Below, one piece after another: positions 45,968-54,239 of a DNA stretch of 64,000 nt. The first letter of the stretch is position 1; each line of letters starts with the position of its first letter. The position numbers and the translations under genes are program-made. The notes under the pieces were generated by a model. It did not search any database. It worked only from the letters and a program-made list of their open reading frames with translations, and was not told the DNA's origin. This DNA is from Bordetella genomosp. 2 (GTDB lineage: Bacteria > Pseudomonadota > Gammaproteobacteria > Burkholderiales > Burkholderiaceae_B): positions 620,001 through 684,000 of the forward strand of contig NZ_NEVT01000006.1 of assembly GCF_002261345.1 (NCBI RefSeq), given 5' to 3'.

Positions 45968-46055
45968 GAGCGCAACAATAGCGCGTGGCCAGGGTTCGCG
46001 GCAGGGCGGATTTACCCGCACCCGCCACGCCGGCGGCCCTTGCCGGGCCGAGCGA

Positions 46056-47459
46056 TCACCAGTTGACGATCTTGCCGGGGTTGAGGATGTTGTTGGGATC
46101 GAAGGCGTGCTTGAGGCTGCGCATCAGGGAAAGCGCCTCTTCGCCGTGCTCTTCGGCCATGAACTGCATCTTGTGCAGGCCCACGCCATGCTCGCCGGTG
46201 CAGGTGCCGTCGGCCGCAATGGCGCGGCGCACCAAATTGTGATTGATTGTTTCAGATTCTTGCCACTCGGCTTCACTGTCGGGATCCAGCAACATCAGCA
46301 CGTGGAAATTGCCGTCGCCCACGTGGCCCACGATGGTATAGGGAAAGCTGGCGCGATCGAGTTCGTCCACGGTCTCGCGCACGCAGTCGGCCAGCCGCGA
46401 GATCGGCACGCAGACATCGGTGGTGCTGGAACGGCAGCCGGGCCGCAGCTGCAGGCCGGCGAAATAGGCATTGTGCCGCGCCGTCCAGAGCCGGCTGCGG
46501 TCCTCCGGGCGTTCGGCCCATTCGAAATCCATGCCGCCATGCTCGGCGGCGATGGCCTGGACCGTCTCGGCCTGCTCCTGCACGCCGGCCGGGCTGCCAT
46601 GGAACTCGAACACCAGCATGGGCGTCTCGCGCAGCGTGAGCTTGCTGTGCAGGTTGACCGCGCGCACGGCCGCCGCGTCCATGAACTCGACGCGCGCCAC
46701 CGGCACGCCCATCTGGATGATCTCGATCACGCTCTGCACCGCCTCGTCGAGCGAGGGGAAATTGCACACCGCCGCCGAGACGGCCTCGGGCTGCGGGTAC
46801 AGCCGCACCGTGACCTCGGTGATGATACCCAGCGTGCCTTCGCTGCCCACGAAGATGCGGGTCAGGTCGTAGCCCGCCGACGACTTGCGGGCGCGGCCCG
46901 CGGTGCGCACCACGCGCCCGTCCGCGGTCACCACAGTCAGCGCCACGACGTTTTCGCGCATGGTCCCGTAGCGCACAGCATTGGTGCCCGAGGCGCGCGT
47001 GGCGGCCATGCCGCCCAGGCTGGCGTCGGCGCCGGGATCGATCGGAAAGAACAACCCGGTATCGCGGATTTCCTCGTTGAGCTGCTTGCGGGTGACGCCG
47101 GCCTGCACGGTGACGGTGAGGTCTTCGGCGTTGACCGCCAGCACGCGGTTCATCTGCGACAGGTCGATGCTGATGCCGCCCTGGATGGCCAGCAGGTGGC
47201 CCTCCAGCGAGGACCCCGCGCCGTAGGGGATCAGCGGCACGCGGTGCTCGTTGCACAAGCGGGCCACCGCCGCGACTTCCTCGGTGCTGTGGGCGAATAC
47301 GACCGCATCCGGCAACATGGGCGGATACGGCGATTCGTCCCGCCCGTGGTGCTCGCGCACGGCGTGCGCGACGGACAGGCGGTCGGCGAACAGTGCGCGC
47401 AGGGCCTCCAGGCAGGCAGGCGGGACCGGACGACGCAGGGATTCAGCGGGAGCGTTCAT
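46056..47459 (-). CDS. FAD-binding oxidase, D-lactate dehydrogenase (cytochrome) type
   Basis: 467-residue flavoprotein of the VAO/GlcD superfamily, complete. The PCMH FAD domain has LIPYGAGSSLEGHLLAIQGGISIDLSQMN and ADASLGGMAATRASGTNAVRYGTM. The C-terminal domain has FPYTIVGHVGDGNFHVLM and CTGEHGVGLHKMQFM, with the substrate-binding His residues. The closest characterised types are bacterial and mitochondrial D-lactate dehydrogenases (Dld1-like). It precedes glcD in the same direction by 88 bp and could supply an alternative 2-hydroxyacid oxidase. Confidence 0.87.
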   Translation of the reverse strand: MNAPAESLRRPVPPACLEALRALFADRLSVAHAVREHHGRDESPYPPMLPDAVVFAHSTEEVAAVARLCNEHRVPLIPYGAGSSLEGHLLAIQGGISIDLSQMNRVLAVNAEDLTVTVQAGVTRKQLNEEIRDTGLFFPIDPGADASLGGMAATRASGTNAVRYGTMRENVVALTVVTADGRVVRTAGRARKSSAGYDLTRIFVGSEGTLGIITEVTVRLYPQPEAVSAAVCNFPSLDEAVQSVIEIIQMGVPVARVEFMDAAAVRAVNLHSKLTLRETPMLVFEFHGSPAGVQEQAETVQAIAAEHGGMDFEWAERPEDRSRLWTARHNAYFAGLQLRPGCRSSTTDVCVPISRLADCVRETVDELDRASFPYTIVGHVGDGNFHVLMLLDPDSEAEWQESETINHNLVRRAIAADGTCTGEHGVGLHKMQFMAEEHGEEALSLMRSLKHAFDPNNILNPGKIVNW

Positions 47460-47510
47460 GGCGGGTGGCGAATGAAAGAATCGAATCTTTCATTCTACGC
47501 CTTCGTCCGG

Positions 47511-48584
47511 CTATTTCCCCGCGGTCGCGGCGGCGCGGCGGCGTTCCTTCACGGCTCGCGCCAGCCGCTCGAGCACCGCCACCGAGGTATCCCAGTCGAT
47601 GCAGCCGTCGGTGATGCTCTGCCCATACACCAGCGGCTCGCCCGGCACCATGTCCTGGCGCCCGCCCAGCAAATGGCTTTCGATCATCACGCCGACGATG
47701 CGGGTCTCGCCCGCTTCGAGCTGGCGCGCCACGTCCTCGGCCACCAGCGGCTGGTTCTCCGGTTTCTTGCTGCTGTTCGCATGGCTGGCGTCGATCATCA
47801 GGCGCTGCGCCAGGCCCGACTTCGCCATGTCCTGGCAGGCCGCGGCGACGCTGGCCGAGTCGTAGTTCGGGGTCTTGCCGCCCCGCAGGATGACGTGGCA
47901 GTCTTCATTGCCCGCCGTGGAGACGATGGCCGAATGCCCGCCCTTGGTGACCGACAGGAAATGATGCGGCTGCGAAGCCGCCTTGATCGCGTCGACGGCA
48001 ATCTTGACGTTGCCGTCGGTGCCGTTCTTGAAACCCACCGGGCACGACAGTCCGGAAGCCAGCTCGCGGTGAACCTGGCTTTCGGTCGTGCGTGCGCCGA
48101 TGGCTCCCCAGGACACCAGGTCGGCAATGTACTGCGGCGTGATCATGTCGAGGAATTCGCAGCCGGCCGGCAGGCCCTGGGTATTGATGTCCAGCAGCAG
48201 TTCGCGCGCCACGCGGATGCCGCGGTTGATCTCGAAGCTGCCGTCCAGGCCGGGATCGTTGATGAGGCCTTTCCAGCCCACCGTGGTGCGCGGCTTCTCG
48301 AAATACACCCGCATGACGATTTCCAGCTCGCCCTGCAGGCGGTCGCGCACCGGCTTCAGGCGGCTGGCGTACTCCAGCGCCGCCTTGGTGTCGTGGATCG
48401 AGCACGGGCCGATGACGACGATGAGGCGGTCGTCCATTCCATGCAGGATGCGGTGCATCGCCTGGCGCGCGGCGAAGACCGTTTCGGAAGCCTGCTGGGT
48501 GCAGGGAAACTCGCGCATGACATGCGAGGGCGGATTCAGCTCTTTGATTTCGCGGATGCGAAGGTCATCGGTGTTGTGCGACAC
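47511..48584 (-). CDS. aroG: 3-deoxy-7-phosphoheptulonate (DAHP) synthase
   Basis: First enzyme of the shikimate pathway, condensing PEP and erythrose 4-phosphate; 357 residues, class I (AroF/G/H). Blocks seen are VIGPCSIHD, RVYFEKPRTTVGWKGLINDP, GCEFLDMITPQYIADLVSWGAIGARTTESQVHRE, PVGFKNGTDG, HANSSKKPENQ and HLLGGRQD. Which aromatic amino acid inhibits the enzyme is not readable with certainty. GTG 48584 is the start, with AGGAG 7 nt upstream. The 5' region encodes a Phe/Tyr-rich leader peptide and a terminator, so transcription is probably attenuated by charged tRNA-Phe and tRNA-Tyr levels. Confidence 0.93.
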   Translation of the reverse strand: MSHNTDDLRIREIKELNPPSHVMREFPCTQQASETVFAARQAMHRILHGMDDRLIVVIGPCSIHDTKAALEYASRLKPVRDRLQGELEIVMRVYFEKPRTTVGWKGLINDPGLDGSFEINRGIRVARELLLDINTQGLPAGCEFLDMITPQYIADLVSWGAIGARTTESQVHRELASGLSCPVGFKNGTDGNVKIAVDAIKAASQPHHFLSVTKGGHSAIVSTAGNEDCHVILRGGKTPNYDSASVAAACQDMAKSGLAQRLMIDASHANSSKKPENQPLVAEDVARQLEAGETRIVGVMIESHLLGGRQDMVPGEPLVYGQSITDGCIDWDTSVAVLERLARAVKERRRAAATAGK

Positions 48585-48621
48585 GGTGTGGCTCCTGGGT
48601 TGCCCGCCAGGCTGACGGCAC

Positions 48622-48652
48622 AAAAAAGCCGCCAGGGAGCTGGCGGCTTTTT
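48622..48652 (-). terminator. Attenuator terminator before aroG
   Basis: On the minus strand: AAAAAGCCGCCAG, CTCC loop, CTGGCGGC, then TTTTTT. Strong intrinsic terminator about 40 bp upstream of the aroG start and 20 nt beyond the leader stop. Confidence 0.88.
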
Positions 48653-48672
48653 CGAGGGATTCTTTACGGACT

Positions 48673-48756
48673 TCAGACTGCGCGCGTCCCTTCCTCCGCC
48701 AGCGGCTTCAGAAAACCATAAAAATAAAAGTAAAAAGCGGGGGACGCGAATTTCAT
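48673..48756 (-). CDS. aroG leader peptide (27 aa, Phe/Tyr-rich)
   Basis: Translates to MKFASPAFYFYFYGFLKPLA followed by EEGTRAV and a stop. Eight of 27 residues are Phe or Tyr, six of them consecutive and alternating (codons TTT TAC TTT TAT TTT TAT), in a genome that otherwise uses these T-rich codons sparingly. Position, length, stop just before a terminator and complementary arms are those of classical attenuation leaders such as pheL. Its Shine-Dalgarno is weak and I could not define its promoter. Confidence 0.8.
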   Translation of the reverse strand: MKFASPAFYFYFYGFLKPLAEEGTRAV

Positions 48757-48837
48757 GACGAAAGACTCTAGCACAAAAATTCCCGCATCGTCCAGGCAAA
48801 CCCTTGAATCTGCGCAAATAGCCCTCATCCAGCAAGC

Positions 48838-49389
48838 ATGGCCGACCCCTCATCGCTCATGCGCGGCGCGCGGCGCCTGCTGATTCTGGTCGCGCTGGGC
48901 GCCGCCGCCTGGTGGGCCTGGCCGCGCCTGCCGGAACCGTGGCGCGCCCCCTGGCATATGCTGCGGCTTTCCGTGCAGCCCGCGCCGACCGCCCTGCCCG
49001 TGCCGGTGGCCGGCGTGGGGCCGGACCAACTGGCCGACACTTGGGGCGCGGCACGCGCGCACGGCCGCCGGCATGAGGGCATAGACATCTTCGCGCCGCG
49101 CGGCACCGCGGTCCTGTCCACCACGGAGGGCGTGGTGACCAGGGTGGGAACCAACAACCTGGGCGGCCGCGTCGTATGGGTGCTGGGCCCGGGACGGCAG
49201 ATGCACTACTACGCGCACCTGGACCGCTACGCCGACGTGGCGCCCGGCAGCCATGTCATGCCGGGCACGCCGCTGGGCTATGTCGGCAATACCGGCAATG
49301 CCCGCACCACCCCGCCGCACCTGCACTATGGCATCTACCAGGCCGGCGGCGCGCTCAACCCCTACCCGCTGCTGCGCGCGGCGCGCTAG
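48838..49389 (+). CDS. M23 family metallopeptidase (LytM domain)
   Basis: 183 residues. One N-terminal membrane helix (about 13-29, [15 protein letters not shown]) anchors a periplasmic LytM domain. The zinc ligands are His79 and Asp83 (HEGIDIFA) and the HxH near the end (HLHYG, 161-163), with the active-site His at about 127 (HYYAHLDRY). All residues are present, so it should be a functional peptidoglycan endopeptidase rather than a degenerate regulator. Family features [16 protein letters not shown] and [18 protein letters not shown] are clear. The next gene converges. Confidence 0.88.
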   Translation: MADPSSLMRGARRLLILVALGAAAWWAWPRLPEPWRAPWHMLRLSVQPAPTALPVPVAGVGPDQLADTWGAARAHGRRHEGIDIFAPRGTAVLSTTEGVVTRVGTNNLGGRVVWVLGPGRQMHYYAHLDRYADVAPGSHVMPGTPLGYVGNTGNARTTPPHLHYGIYQAGGALNPYPLLRAAR

Positions 49390-49396
49390 GAATACC

Positions 49397-50341
49397 CTAC
49401 TGCGGCGTCAGGCCGGCGTCGCGGAATACCCTGCCCCATTTATCGATATCGGCATGGATCAGCTGGCCGAACGCCTGCGGCGTGGAGGGCATGGGAGTCA
49501 GGCCGCTGGCGGCGAATTGCCGGCGCAGGCCCGGATCGGCCAGCGCTTCGCCCAGCGCGGCGTTGATCTGTTGCACTATCGCGCCGGGCATGCCCGCCGG
49601 GCCGGCCATGCCGAACCACACATTCAGGTCGTAATCCGGCAACCCGGCCTCGGCGAGCGACGGGATATCCGGCGCCAGCGGCGAGCGCTGCCTGCTGGTC
49701 ACGCCCAGGGCCACTACCCGTCCCGCCTGGGCCTGCTGCATGCCGTTGACCATGTCGGCGATCGTGAAATCGATCGTGCCGCCGATCAGGTCGGTCATCG
49801 CCTGCGGCACGCCACGGTACGCGACCGGCACGGCGCTGAAGCCGCCCATCGAAACCACCTGCGCGCCGCACAACTGGGCGCTGCCCGAACCGTAGCCGTA
49901 CGTCAGCTTGCCCGGATTGGCCTTGCCGTATGCCAGCAGTCCCTGCAGATCGCGCACTTGCAATGCATTGCTGGCCACCAGCATGAAGGGCGCTTCGGCG
50001 ACCGCGCCGATCGGCGTGAAGTCGGTGCGCGGATCGTACGGTAGCGACTTGAAGGCGCTGACATTGCTGGCTCCCGTGCTGACGCCCACCATGAACAGCG
50101 TGTAGCCATCCGGTTCGGCGCGACTCGCCGCCACAGTGCCCACGATGCCGTTGGCCCCGGCCCGGTTCTCGATCACGATCGGCTGCCCCAGGCGCGGACC
50201 GATGCCCTCGGCGAGCGTGCGCGCGACCACATCGGTAATGCTGCCCGGCGGAAACGGCACTACCAGGCGCACGGGCTTGTCCGGATAGGCATGGGCCGCC
50301 AGCGGCAGCGCGCACAGCAGCGCGGCGAACAGGTATCGCAT
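49397..50341 (-). CDS. Bug family substrate-binding protein
   Basis: 314-residue periplasmic binding protein. The signal peptide MRYLFAALLCALPLAAHA is followed by YPDKPVRLVVPFPPGSITDVVAR, the Bug signature. IVIENRAGANGIVGTVAASRAEPDGYTL, VPVAYRGVPQAMTDLIGGTIDF and LAEAGLPDYDLNVWFGMAGPAGMP are further family blocks. ATG 50341 was preferred to upstream ATGs since it gives a proper signal peptide and has GGAG about 10 nt upstream. No transporter membrane genes adjoin it; the ligand is unknown. Confidence 0.88.
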   Translation of the reverse strand: MRYLFAALLCALPLAAHAYPDKPVRLVVPFPPGSITDVVARTLAEGIGPRLGQPIVIENRAGANGIVGTVAASRAEPDGYTLFMVGVSTGASNVSAFKSLPYDPRTDFTPIGAVAEAPFMLVASNALQVRDLQGLLAYGKANPGKLTYGYGSGSAQLCGAQVVSMGGFSAVPVAYRGVPQAMTDLIGGTIDFTIADMVNGMQQAQAGRVVALGVTSRQRSPLAPDIPSLAEAGLPDYDLNVWFGMAGPAGMPGAIVQQINAALGEALADPGLRRQFAASGLTPMPSTPQAFGQLIHADIDKWGRVFRDAGLTPQ

Positions 50342-50528
50342 CACGAATCGTCTCCTAGGCGTTGTCATGAGCGGCCCCGCGCGGGGCGAGGCCGCGGCAG
50401 ACATGCATCCTAGGAACAAAGCCGCGCTGCGGCGATTGCTGTTTATGCGATGGGATATAGCCCGATGTTATGCGGCGCGGCGCGGCGGTGCGGCCACGGC
50501 AGCGCCGCCCGCCAAGCGCCGCCGGGGC

Positions 50529-51989
50529 TCAGGCCGTGCCGCCCACCGTCAGCCCGTCCATGCGCACGGTCGGCATGCCGACGCCGACCGGCACGCTCTG
50601 GCCATCCTTGCCGCACGTCCCGACGCCCGAATCGAGCTGCAGGTCGTTGCCGATCAGGCTGACGCGGTTCATGGCTTCCGGACCGTTGCCGATCAGCGTG
50701 GCGCCCTTGACCGGATAGGTGACCTTGCCGTTCTCGATCATGTAGGCTTCCGACGCCGAGAACACGAACTTGCCGTTGGTGATGTCGACCTGGCCGCCGC
50801 CGAAATTCGCGGCATAGATGCCGTGCTTGACCGACGCGATGATCTCTTCGGGCGGCGTCTCGCCGGCCAGCATGTAGGTGTTGGTCATGCGCGGCATGGG
50901 CAGGTGGGCGAACGATTCGCGCCGCCCGTTGCCGGTGGCGGCGGTCTTCATCAGGCGCGCGTTCAGCGTGTCCTGCATGTAGCCGCGCAGGATGCCGTCC
51001 TCGATCAGCACGTTGCGCTGGGTGGCGTTGCCTTCGTCGTCGATGTTGAGCGAGCCGCGGCGGTCCGGCAGCGTGCCGTCATCGATCACCGTCACGCCCT
51101 TGGAAGCCACGCGCTGGCCGATGCGGCCGGAAAACACGCTCGACCCTTTGCGGTTGAAGTCGCCCTCGAGCCCGTGGCCGACGGCCTCGTGCAGCAGGAT
51201 GCCCGGCCAGCCGGAGCCCAGCACGACCGTCATTTCGCCGGCCGGCGCCGGGCGCGCCTCGAGGTTGACCAGCGCCTCGTGCACCGCGCGTTCGACATAG
51301 CCCTGCAGCACGTCGTCCGTGAAATACCCCAGGCCGGTGCGTCCGCCGCCGCCGGCATGGCCCATTTCGCGGCGGCCGTTGCGCTCGGCGATCACCGTCA
51401 GCGACAAGCGCACGAGCGGGCGCACATCAGCGGCCAGGCGGCCGTCGCTGCCCGCCACCAGGATGACGTCGTACTCCGCGCCGAGCCCGGCCATCACCTG
51501 GATGACATGCGGATCGCGCGCGCGCGCCATCCGCTCGACGCGCTCGAGCAGGGCCACTTTTTCCGGCGCGCTGAGGGTGGCCAGCGGATCCATGCCGGCA
51601 TACAGGCTGCGGCCGGCCTCCGGCGGCACTTGCGCCGCCACCTTGACCTTGCCGGCGCCACGCCGGGCGATGCCGCGCACGGTGCGGGCCGATGACAGCA
51701 GGGCATCGGGCGACAATGAATCGGAGTAGGCGAAAGCGGTTTTCTCGCCGCTGATCGCCCGCACTCCCACGCCCTGCCCGATGGAAAAGCTGCCGGTCTT
51801 GACGATGCCCTCCTCCAGGCTCCAGCCCTCGCTGCGCGTGTACTGGAAATAGAGGTCGGCATAGTCGACCTTGTGAGTGAAGATTTCGCCCAGCGCGCGC
51901 GCCATGTCGGCTTCGGTCAGGCCCCACGGGTCGAGCAGCAGCGATTTGGCAGTGGCGAGGGACTGGATATCGGGATCGATCAGTTTCAT
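50529..51989 (-). CDS. tldD: Metalloprotease TldD
   Basis: 486-residue member of the TldD/PmbA (U62) family; TldD supplies the zinc active site of the heterodimeric TldD/TldE protease that matures or degrades small peptides. The HExxxH motif is at 267-272 in [16 protein letters not shown]. Other blocks are [40 protein letters not shown] and [27 protein letters not shown], the typical end. It follows the nitrilase-like gene with a 13-bp gap, an arrangement common in beta-proteobacteria. The partner tldE is not in the window. Confidence 0.95.
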   Translation of the reverse strand: MKLIDPDIQSLATAKSLLLDPWGLTEADMARALGEIFTHKVDYADLYFQYTRSEGWSLEEGIVKTGSFSIGQGVGVRAISGEKTAFAYSDSLSPDALLSSARTVRGIARRGAGKVKVAAQVPPEAGRSLYAGMDPLATLSAPEKVALLERVERMARARDPHVIQVMAGLGAEYDVILVAGSDGRLAADVRPLVRLSLTVIAERNGRREMGHAGGGGRTGLGYFTDDVLQGYVERAVHEALVNLEARPAPAGEMTVVLGSGWPGILLHEAVGHGLEGDFNRKGSSVFSGRIGQRVASKGVTVIDDGTLPDRRGSLNIDDEGNATQRNVLIEDGILRGYMQDTLNARLMKTAATGNGRRESFAHLPMPRMTNTYMLAGETPPEEIIASVKHGIYAANFGGGQVDITNGKFVFSASEAYMIENGKVTYPVKGATLIGNGPEAMNRVSLIGNDLQLDSGVGTCGKDGQSVPVGVGMPTVRMDGLTVGGTA

Positions 51990-52002
51990 AAGGTTCCGGT
52001 GT

Positions 52003-52821
52003 CTACAGGACGCGGTGACGCAGGGCGGGCAGCGCGGCGCGGACCTGCGCCAGCCGCTCAGCCTCTATGGTACCGCTGACCACGCCGGGGCCTTCCGGCA
52101 ATACATCGATGATTTCGCCCCAGGGGTCGACCAGCATGGAGTGGCCCCAGGTGCGGCGGCCATTCGGATGGCGGCCGCCCTGGGCGGCGGCCAGCACATA
52201 GCACTGGTTCTCGATGGCGCGGGCGCGCAGCAGCAGTTCCCAATGGGCTTTGCCCGTAGTGTAGGTGAAGGCCGCCGGCACCAGGATCAGGTCCACTGCG
52301 CCCAGGGCGCGGTAGAGCTCCGGGAAGCGCAGGTCGTAGCAGACCGACAGGCCGACCCTGCCCCACGGGGCCTCGAAAGCCTGGACGGCGCTGCCCGGGC
52401 GGATGGCGATCGACTCGTCATAAGCCTCCTCGCCGCGCTGGAAATTGAATAAATGGATTTTGTCGTAGCGCGCCAGCGATTTACCGTCGGGCCCGTAGAC
52501 AAAACTGGTATTGAATACCCGCTCCGGATCCGGACAAGCCAGCGGCAGCGTGCCGCCAGCCAGCCAGATACCGTGGCGGGCGGCCTGGCCGGCGAGGAAA
52601 TCCTGAATCGGGCCTGTGCCAGGCTGCTCCTTTATTTCGAGTTTTTGACGGTCGCCGTGGCCCATGAAGCAAAAATACTCGGGCAGGGAAACCAGTTGCG
52701 CGCCGGAACCGGCGGCCTGGGCGATTAATTCGGCAGCCTGCCGCAGATTATCCTCGACCTCGGGCGAGGAAACCATCTGCAACGCCGCGACAGTTACGGA
52801 ATTCGACCCGGAAATGGCCAT
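52003..52821 (-). CDS. Carbon-nitrogen hydrolase (Nit1/Nit2-type amidase)
   Basis: 272 residues of the nitrilase superfamily. The catalytic triad is complete: Glu48 ([10 protein letters not shown]), Lys121 (YDKIHLFNF) and Cys161 ([16 protein letters not shown]). [38 protein letters not shown] matches the Nit1 branch, whose members hydrolyse deaminated glutathione to recycle it. That substrate is an inference from the branch. The gene is immediately upstream of tldD and divergent from bph3. Confidence 0.88.
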   Translation of the reverse strand: MAISGSNSVTVAALQMVSSPEVEDNLRQAAELIAQAAGSGAQLVSLPEYFCFMGHGDRQKLEIKEQPGTGPIQDFLAGQAARHGIWLAGGTLPLACPDPERVFNTSFVYGPDGKSLARYDKIHLFNFQRGEEAYDESIAIRPGSAVQAFEAPWGRVGLSVCYDLRFPELYRALGAVDLILVPAAFTYTTGKAHWELLLRARAIENQCYVLAAAQGGRHPNGRRTWGHSMLVDPWGEIIDVLPEGPGVVSGTIEAERLAQVRAALPALRHRVL

Positions 52822-52865
52822 TTTTCAATCCTCTGGAATGATATATTTGTCACATAATAATGAAT

Positions 52866-52898
52866 CGGTCCGCTATTTTCTGTATTATTGGCGGACCG
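52866..52898. promoter_or_regulatory. Inverted repeat in the nit / bph3 intergenic region
   Basis: CGGTCCGC, 17 bp AT-rich spacer, GCGGACCG: perfect 8-bp arms located between the divergent nitrilase and H-NS-like genes, in an otherwise AT-rich stretch. It could be an operator or a hairpin in the bph3 leader. Confidence 0.4.
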
Positions 52899-52980
52899 CC
52901 CTCTATTTCCGCCATACTGCGCGCCTGCTATCGCCATATATGGCCGGCTGAACCATCGAAATATTTACCCAGGACTCACC

Positions 52981-53343
52981 ATGCCTCGCGAAACCTATGC
53001 CGCCCTGCAAGCCAAGATAGAAAAAGAAATAACCAAGCTGCAGAAAAAGGCGGAAGCCCTTCAATCCAAACGGCGCAAGCCTGTTATTGCGTCGATCGTC
53101 ACCTCGATGCGTGAATACAATATAACGCCCGAGGAAATCGCCGCCGCCTTCAGCGGCGCCGCCAAAACGCCCCGCGCCGCGTCCCGCAAGGCCGCCGCGC
53201 CGGCCGCCAAGCGCCAGGTGGCACCCAAATACCGCCATCCGGACACCGGCGAAACCTGGAGCGGCCGCGGCAAGGCGCCGCGCTGGCTCACCGCCGAGGA
53301 AGCCGAAGGCAAGCATCGCGACAGCTTCCTGATCGCGGAATAA
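52981..53343 (+). CDS. bph3: H-NS family histone-like protein BpH3
   Basis: 120-residue xenogeneic silencer of the H-NS/StpA/Bv3F type. The N-terminal coiled-coil region (residues about 3-42, YAALQAKIEKEITKLQKKAE) mediates oligomerisation. A flexible Ala/Lys/Arg-rich linker follows. The C-terminal DNA-binding motif is KYRHPDTGETWSGRGKAPRWL, with the minor-groove hook region GRGK. It agrees with the H-NS-like BpH3 described in B. pertussis; identity as that exact gene is from memory. The 160 bp upstream are AT-rich with an inverted repeat, as expected for an autoregulated H-NS gene. ATG 52981 fits the family N-terminus. Confidence 0.88.
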   Translation: MPRETYAALQAKIEKEITKLQKKAEALQSKRRKPVIASIVTSMREYNITPEEIAAAFSGAAKTPRAASRKAAAPAAKRQVAPKYRHPDTGETWSGRGKAPRWLTAEEAEGKHRDSFLIAE

Positions 53344-53453
53344 TGCCGCACGGCCAGCCGGCCCGCTGACGGCTCCGGTATTTATCCGCCCCGGCCCGCG
53401 GGGCCTTGCCCCGGGCGCCGGGCAATATACCGCCCGCGCCGGCCGGGGCCGGG

Positions 53454-54092
53454 CTAGCGGTCCAGCGGATATTCCACTTCACGTTCCGAGCCATTATTGC
53501 CGGGGAAATTGTCGAATATCGCCCGGACCAGATAAGGCATGGTGCGCACCAGGTCTTCGCGCCCCGTGACAATATAAGCGGTGGAACGATAGACCTCGGC
53601 GCCGCCGCGTGCCGTATCGTGGATTTCGACGCTCAGCCGGTTACGGTATGCCACGGTGGGCACATCGACCCAATCGGGCCCCCAGTAACCGAAACCGCCG
53701 CCCCACCAGCGCGGCCCATAGAAGCCGCCATAACCGCCATAGAAATAAGGGTCGTAGGCGCGCCGCACCATTACCTGCGTCTGCTCGGCACCATACCGGA
53801 ACGACACCGTGAAGCGCGCGCGCCCGCCGTCGCGGGCCTCTACCAGGCCCGTGGGCCCGATGCCGGCCCGCACCATGTCCTGGTATGCCTGGTATTCGAG
53901 ATTGCCGGCCTGCCCCGGGGCGGCGTCGACGAACCGGTAGGTTTCTCCCGCGACGCCGGTGGGCCATTGCTGGAACGACGTGACCCGCGCCTGCACCGTC
54001 GGCGTAGCGCAACCGCTGAGCAGCGCCGCCGACAAGGCAACCGCGATGCCCGCCCAACGGCACAGGCCGAGCCAGGTTCTGGATGGGGACAT
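53454..54092 (-). CDS. DUF4136 lipoprotein
   Basis: 212 residues. The signal sequence runs to the lipobox ALLSGC (Cys about 28), giving an outer- or inner-membrane lipoprotein. The mature domain has TSFQQWPTGVAGETYRFVDAAPGQAGNLEYQAYQDMV, the typical start of DUF4136. A Gly/Tyr/Trp-rich insertion (DPYFYGGYGGFYGPRWWGGG) and RLSVEIHDTARGGAEVYRSTA follow. The function is unknown. ATG 54092 has GGAG 8 nt upstream; the longer frame lacks a plausible start. It is divergent from pepN. Confidence 0.78.
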   Translation of the reverse strand: MSPSRTWLGLCRWAGIAVALSAALLSGCATPTVQARVTSFQQWPTGVAGETYRFVDAAPGQAGNLEYQAYQDMVRAGIGPTGLVEARDGGRARFTVSFRYGAEQTQVMVRRAYDPYFYGGYGGFYGPRWWGGGFGYWGPDWVDVPTVAYRNRLSVEIHDTARGGAEVYRSTAYIVTGREDLVRTMPYLVRAIFDNFPGNNGSEREVEYPLDR

Positions 54093-54239
54093 GAGCGATT
54101 CTCCGGAGTAGCCCATTTGGAAATGGATATTTGACCGAGCGCGCGATCGAAAGTTTTCAACCGGATATTTCGGCCGGCATATGAAGTGATCGCGTGCCAC
54201 TACAATACGGCATTACCTATATTTTGAACCGATCCGAGC

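Larger units (their letters stand above)
48585..48756 (-). promoter_or_regulatory. Ribosome-mediated attenuator of aroG (Phe/Tyr leader)
   Basis: Elements in transcript order: leader ATG at 48756; segment 1 CGCGTCCC (48748-48741); the Phe/Tyr codon run (48735-48712); antiterminator arm GCTGGCGG (48703-48696); segment 2 GGGACGCG (48690-48683), perfectly complementary to segment 1; leader stop (48675-48673); terminator with 5' arm CCGCCAGC (48646-48639), perfectly complementary to the antiterminator arm; then the aroG ribosome site. Two mutually exclusive pairings are therefore possible. Stalling at the aromatic codons would mask segment 1 and favour antitermination. Confidence 0.82.
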
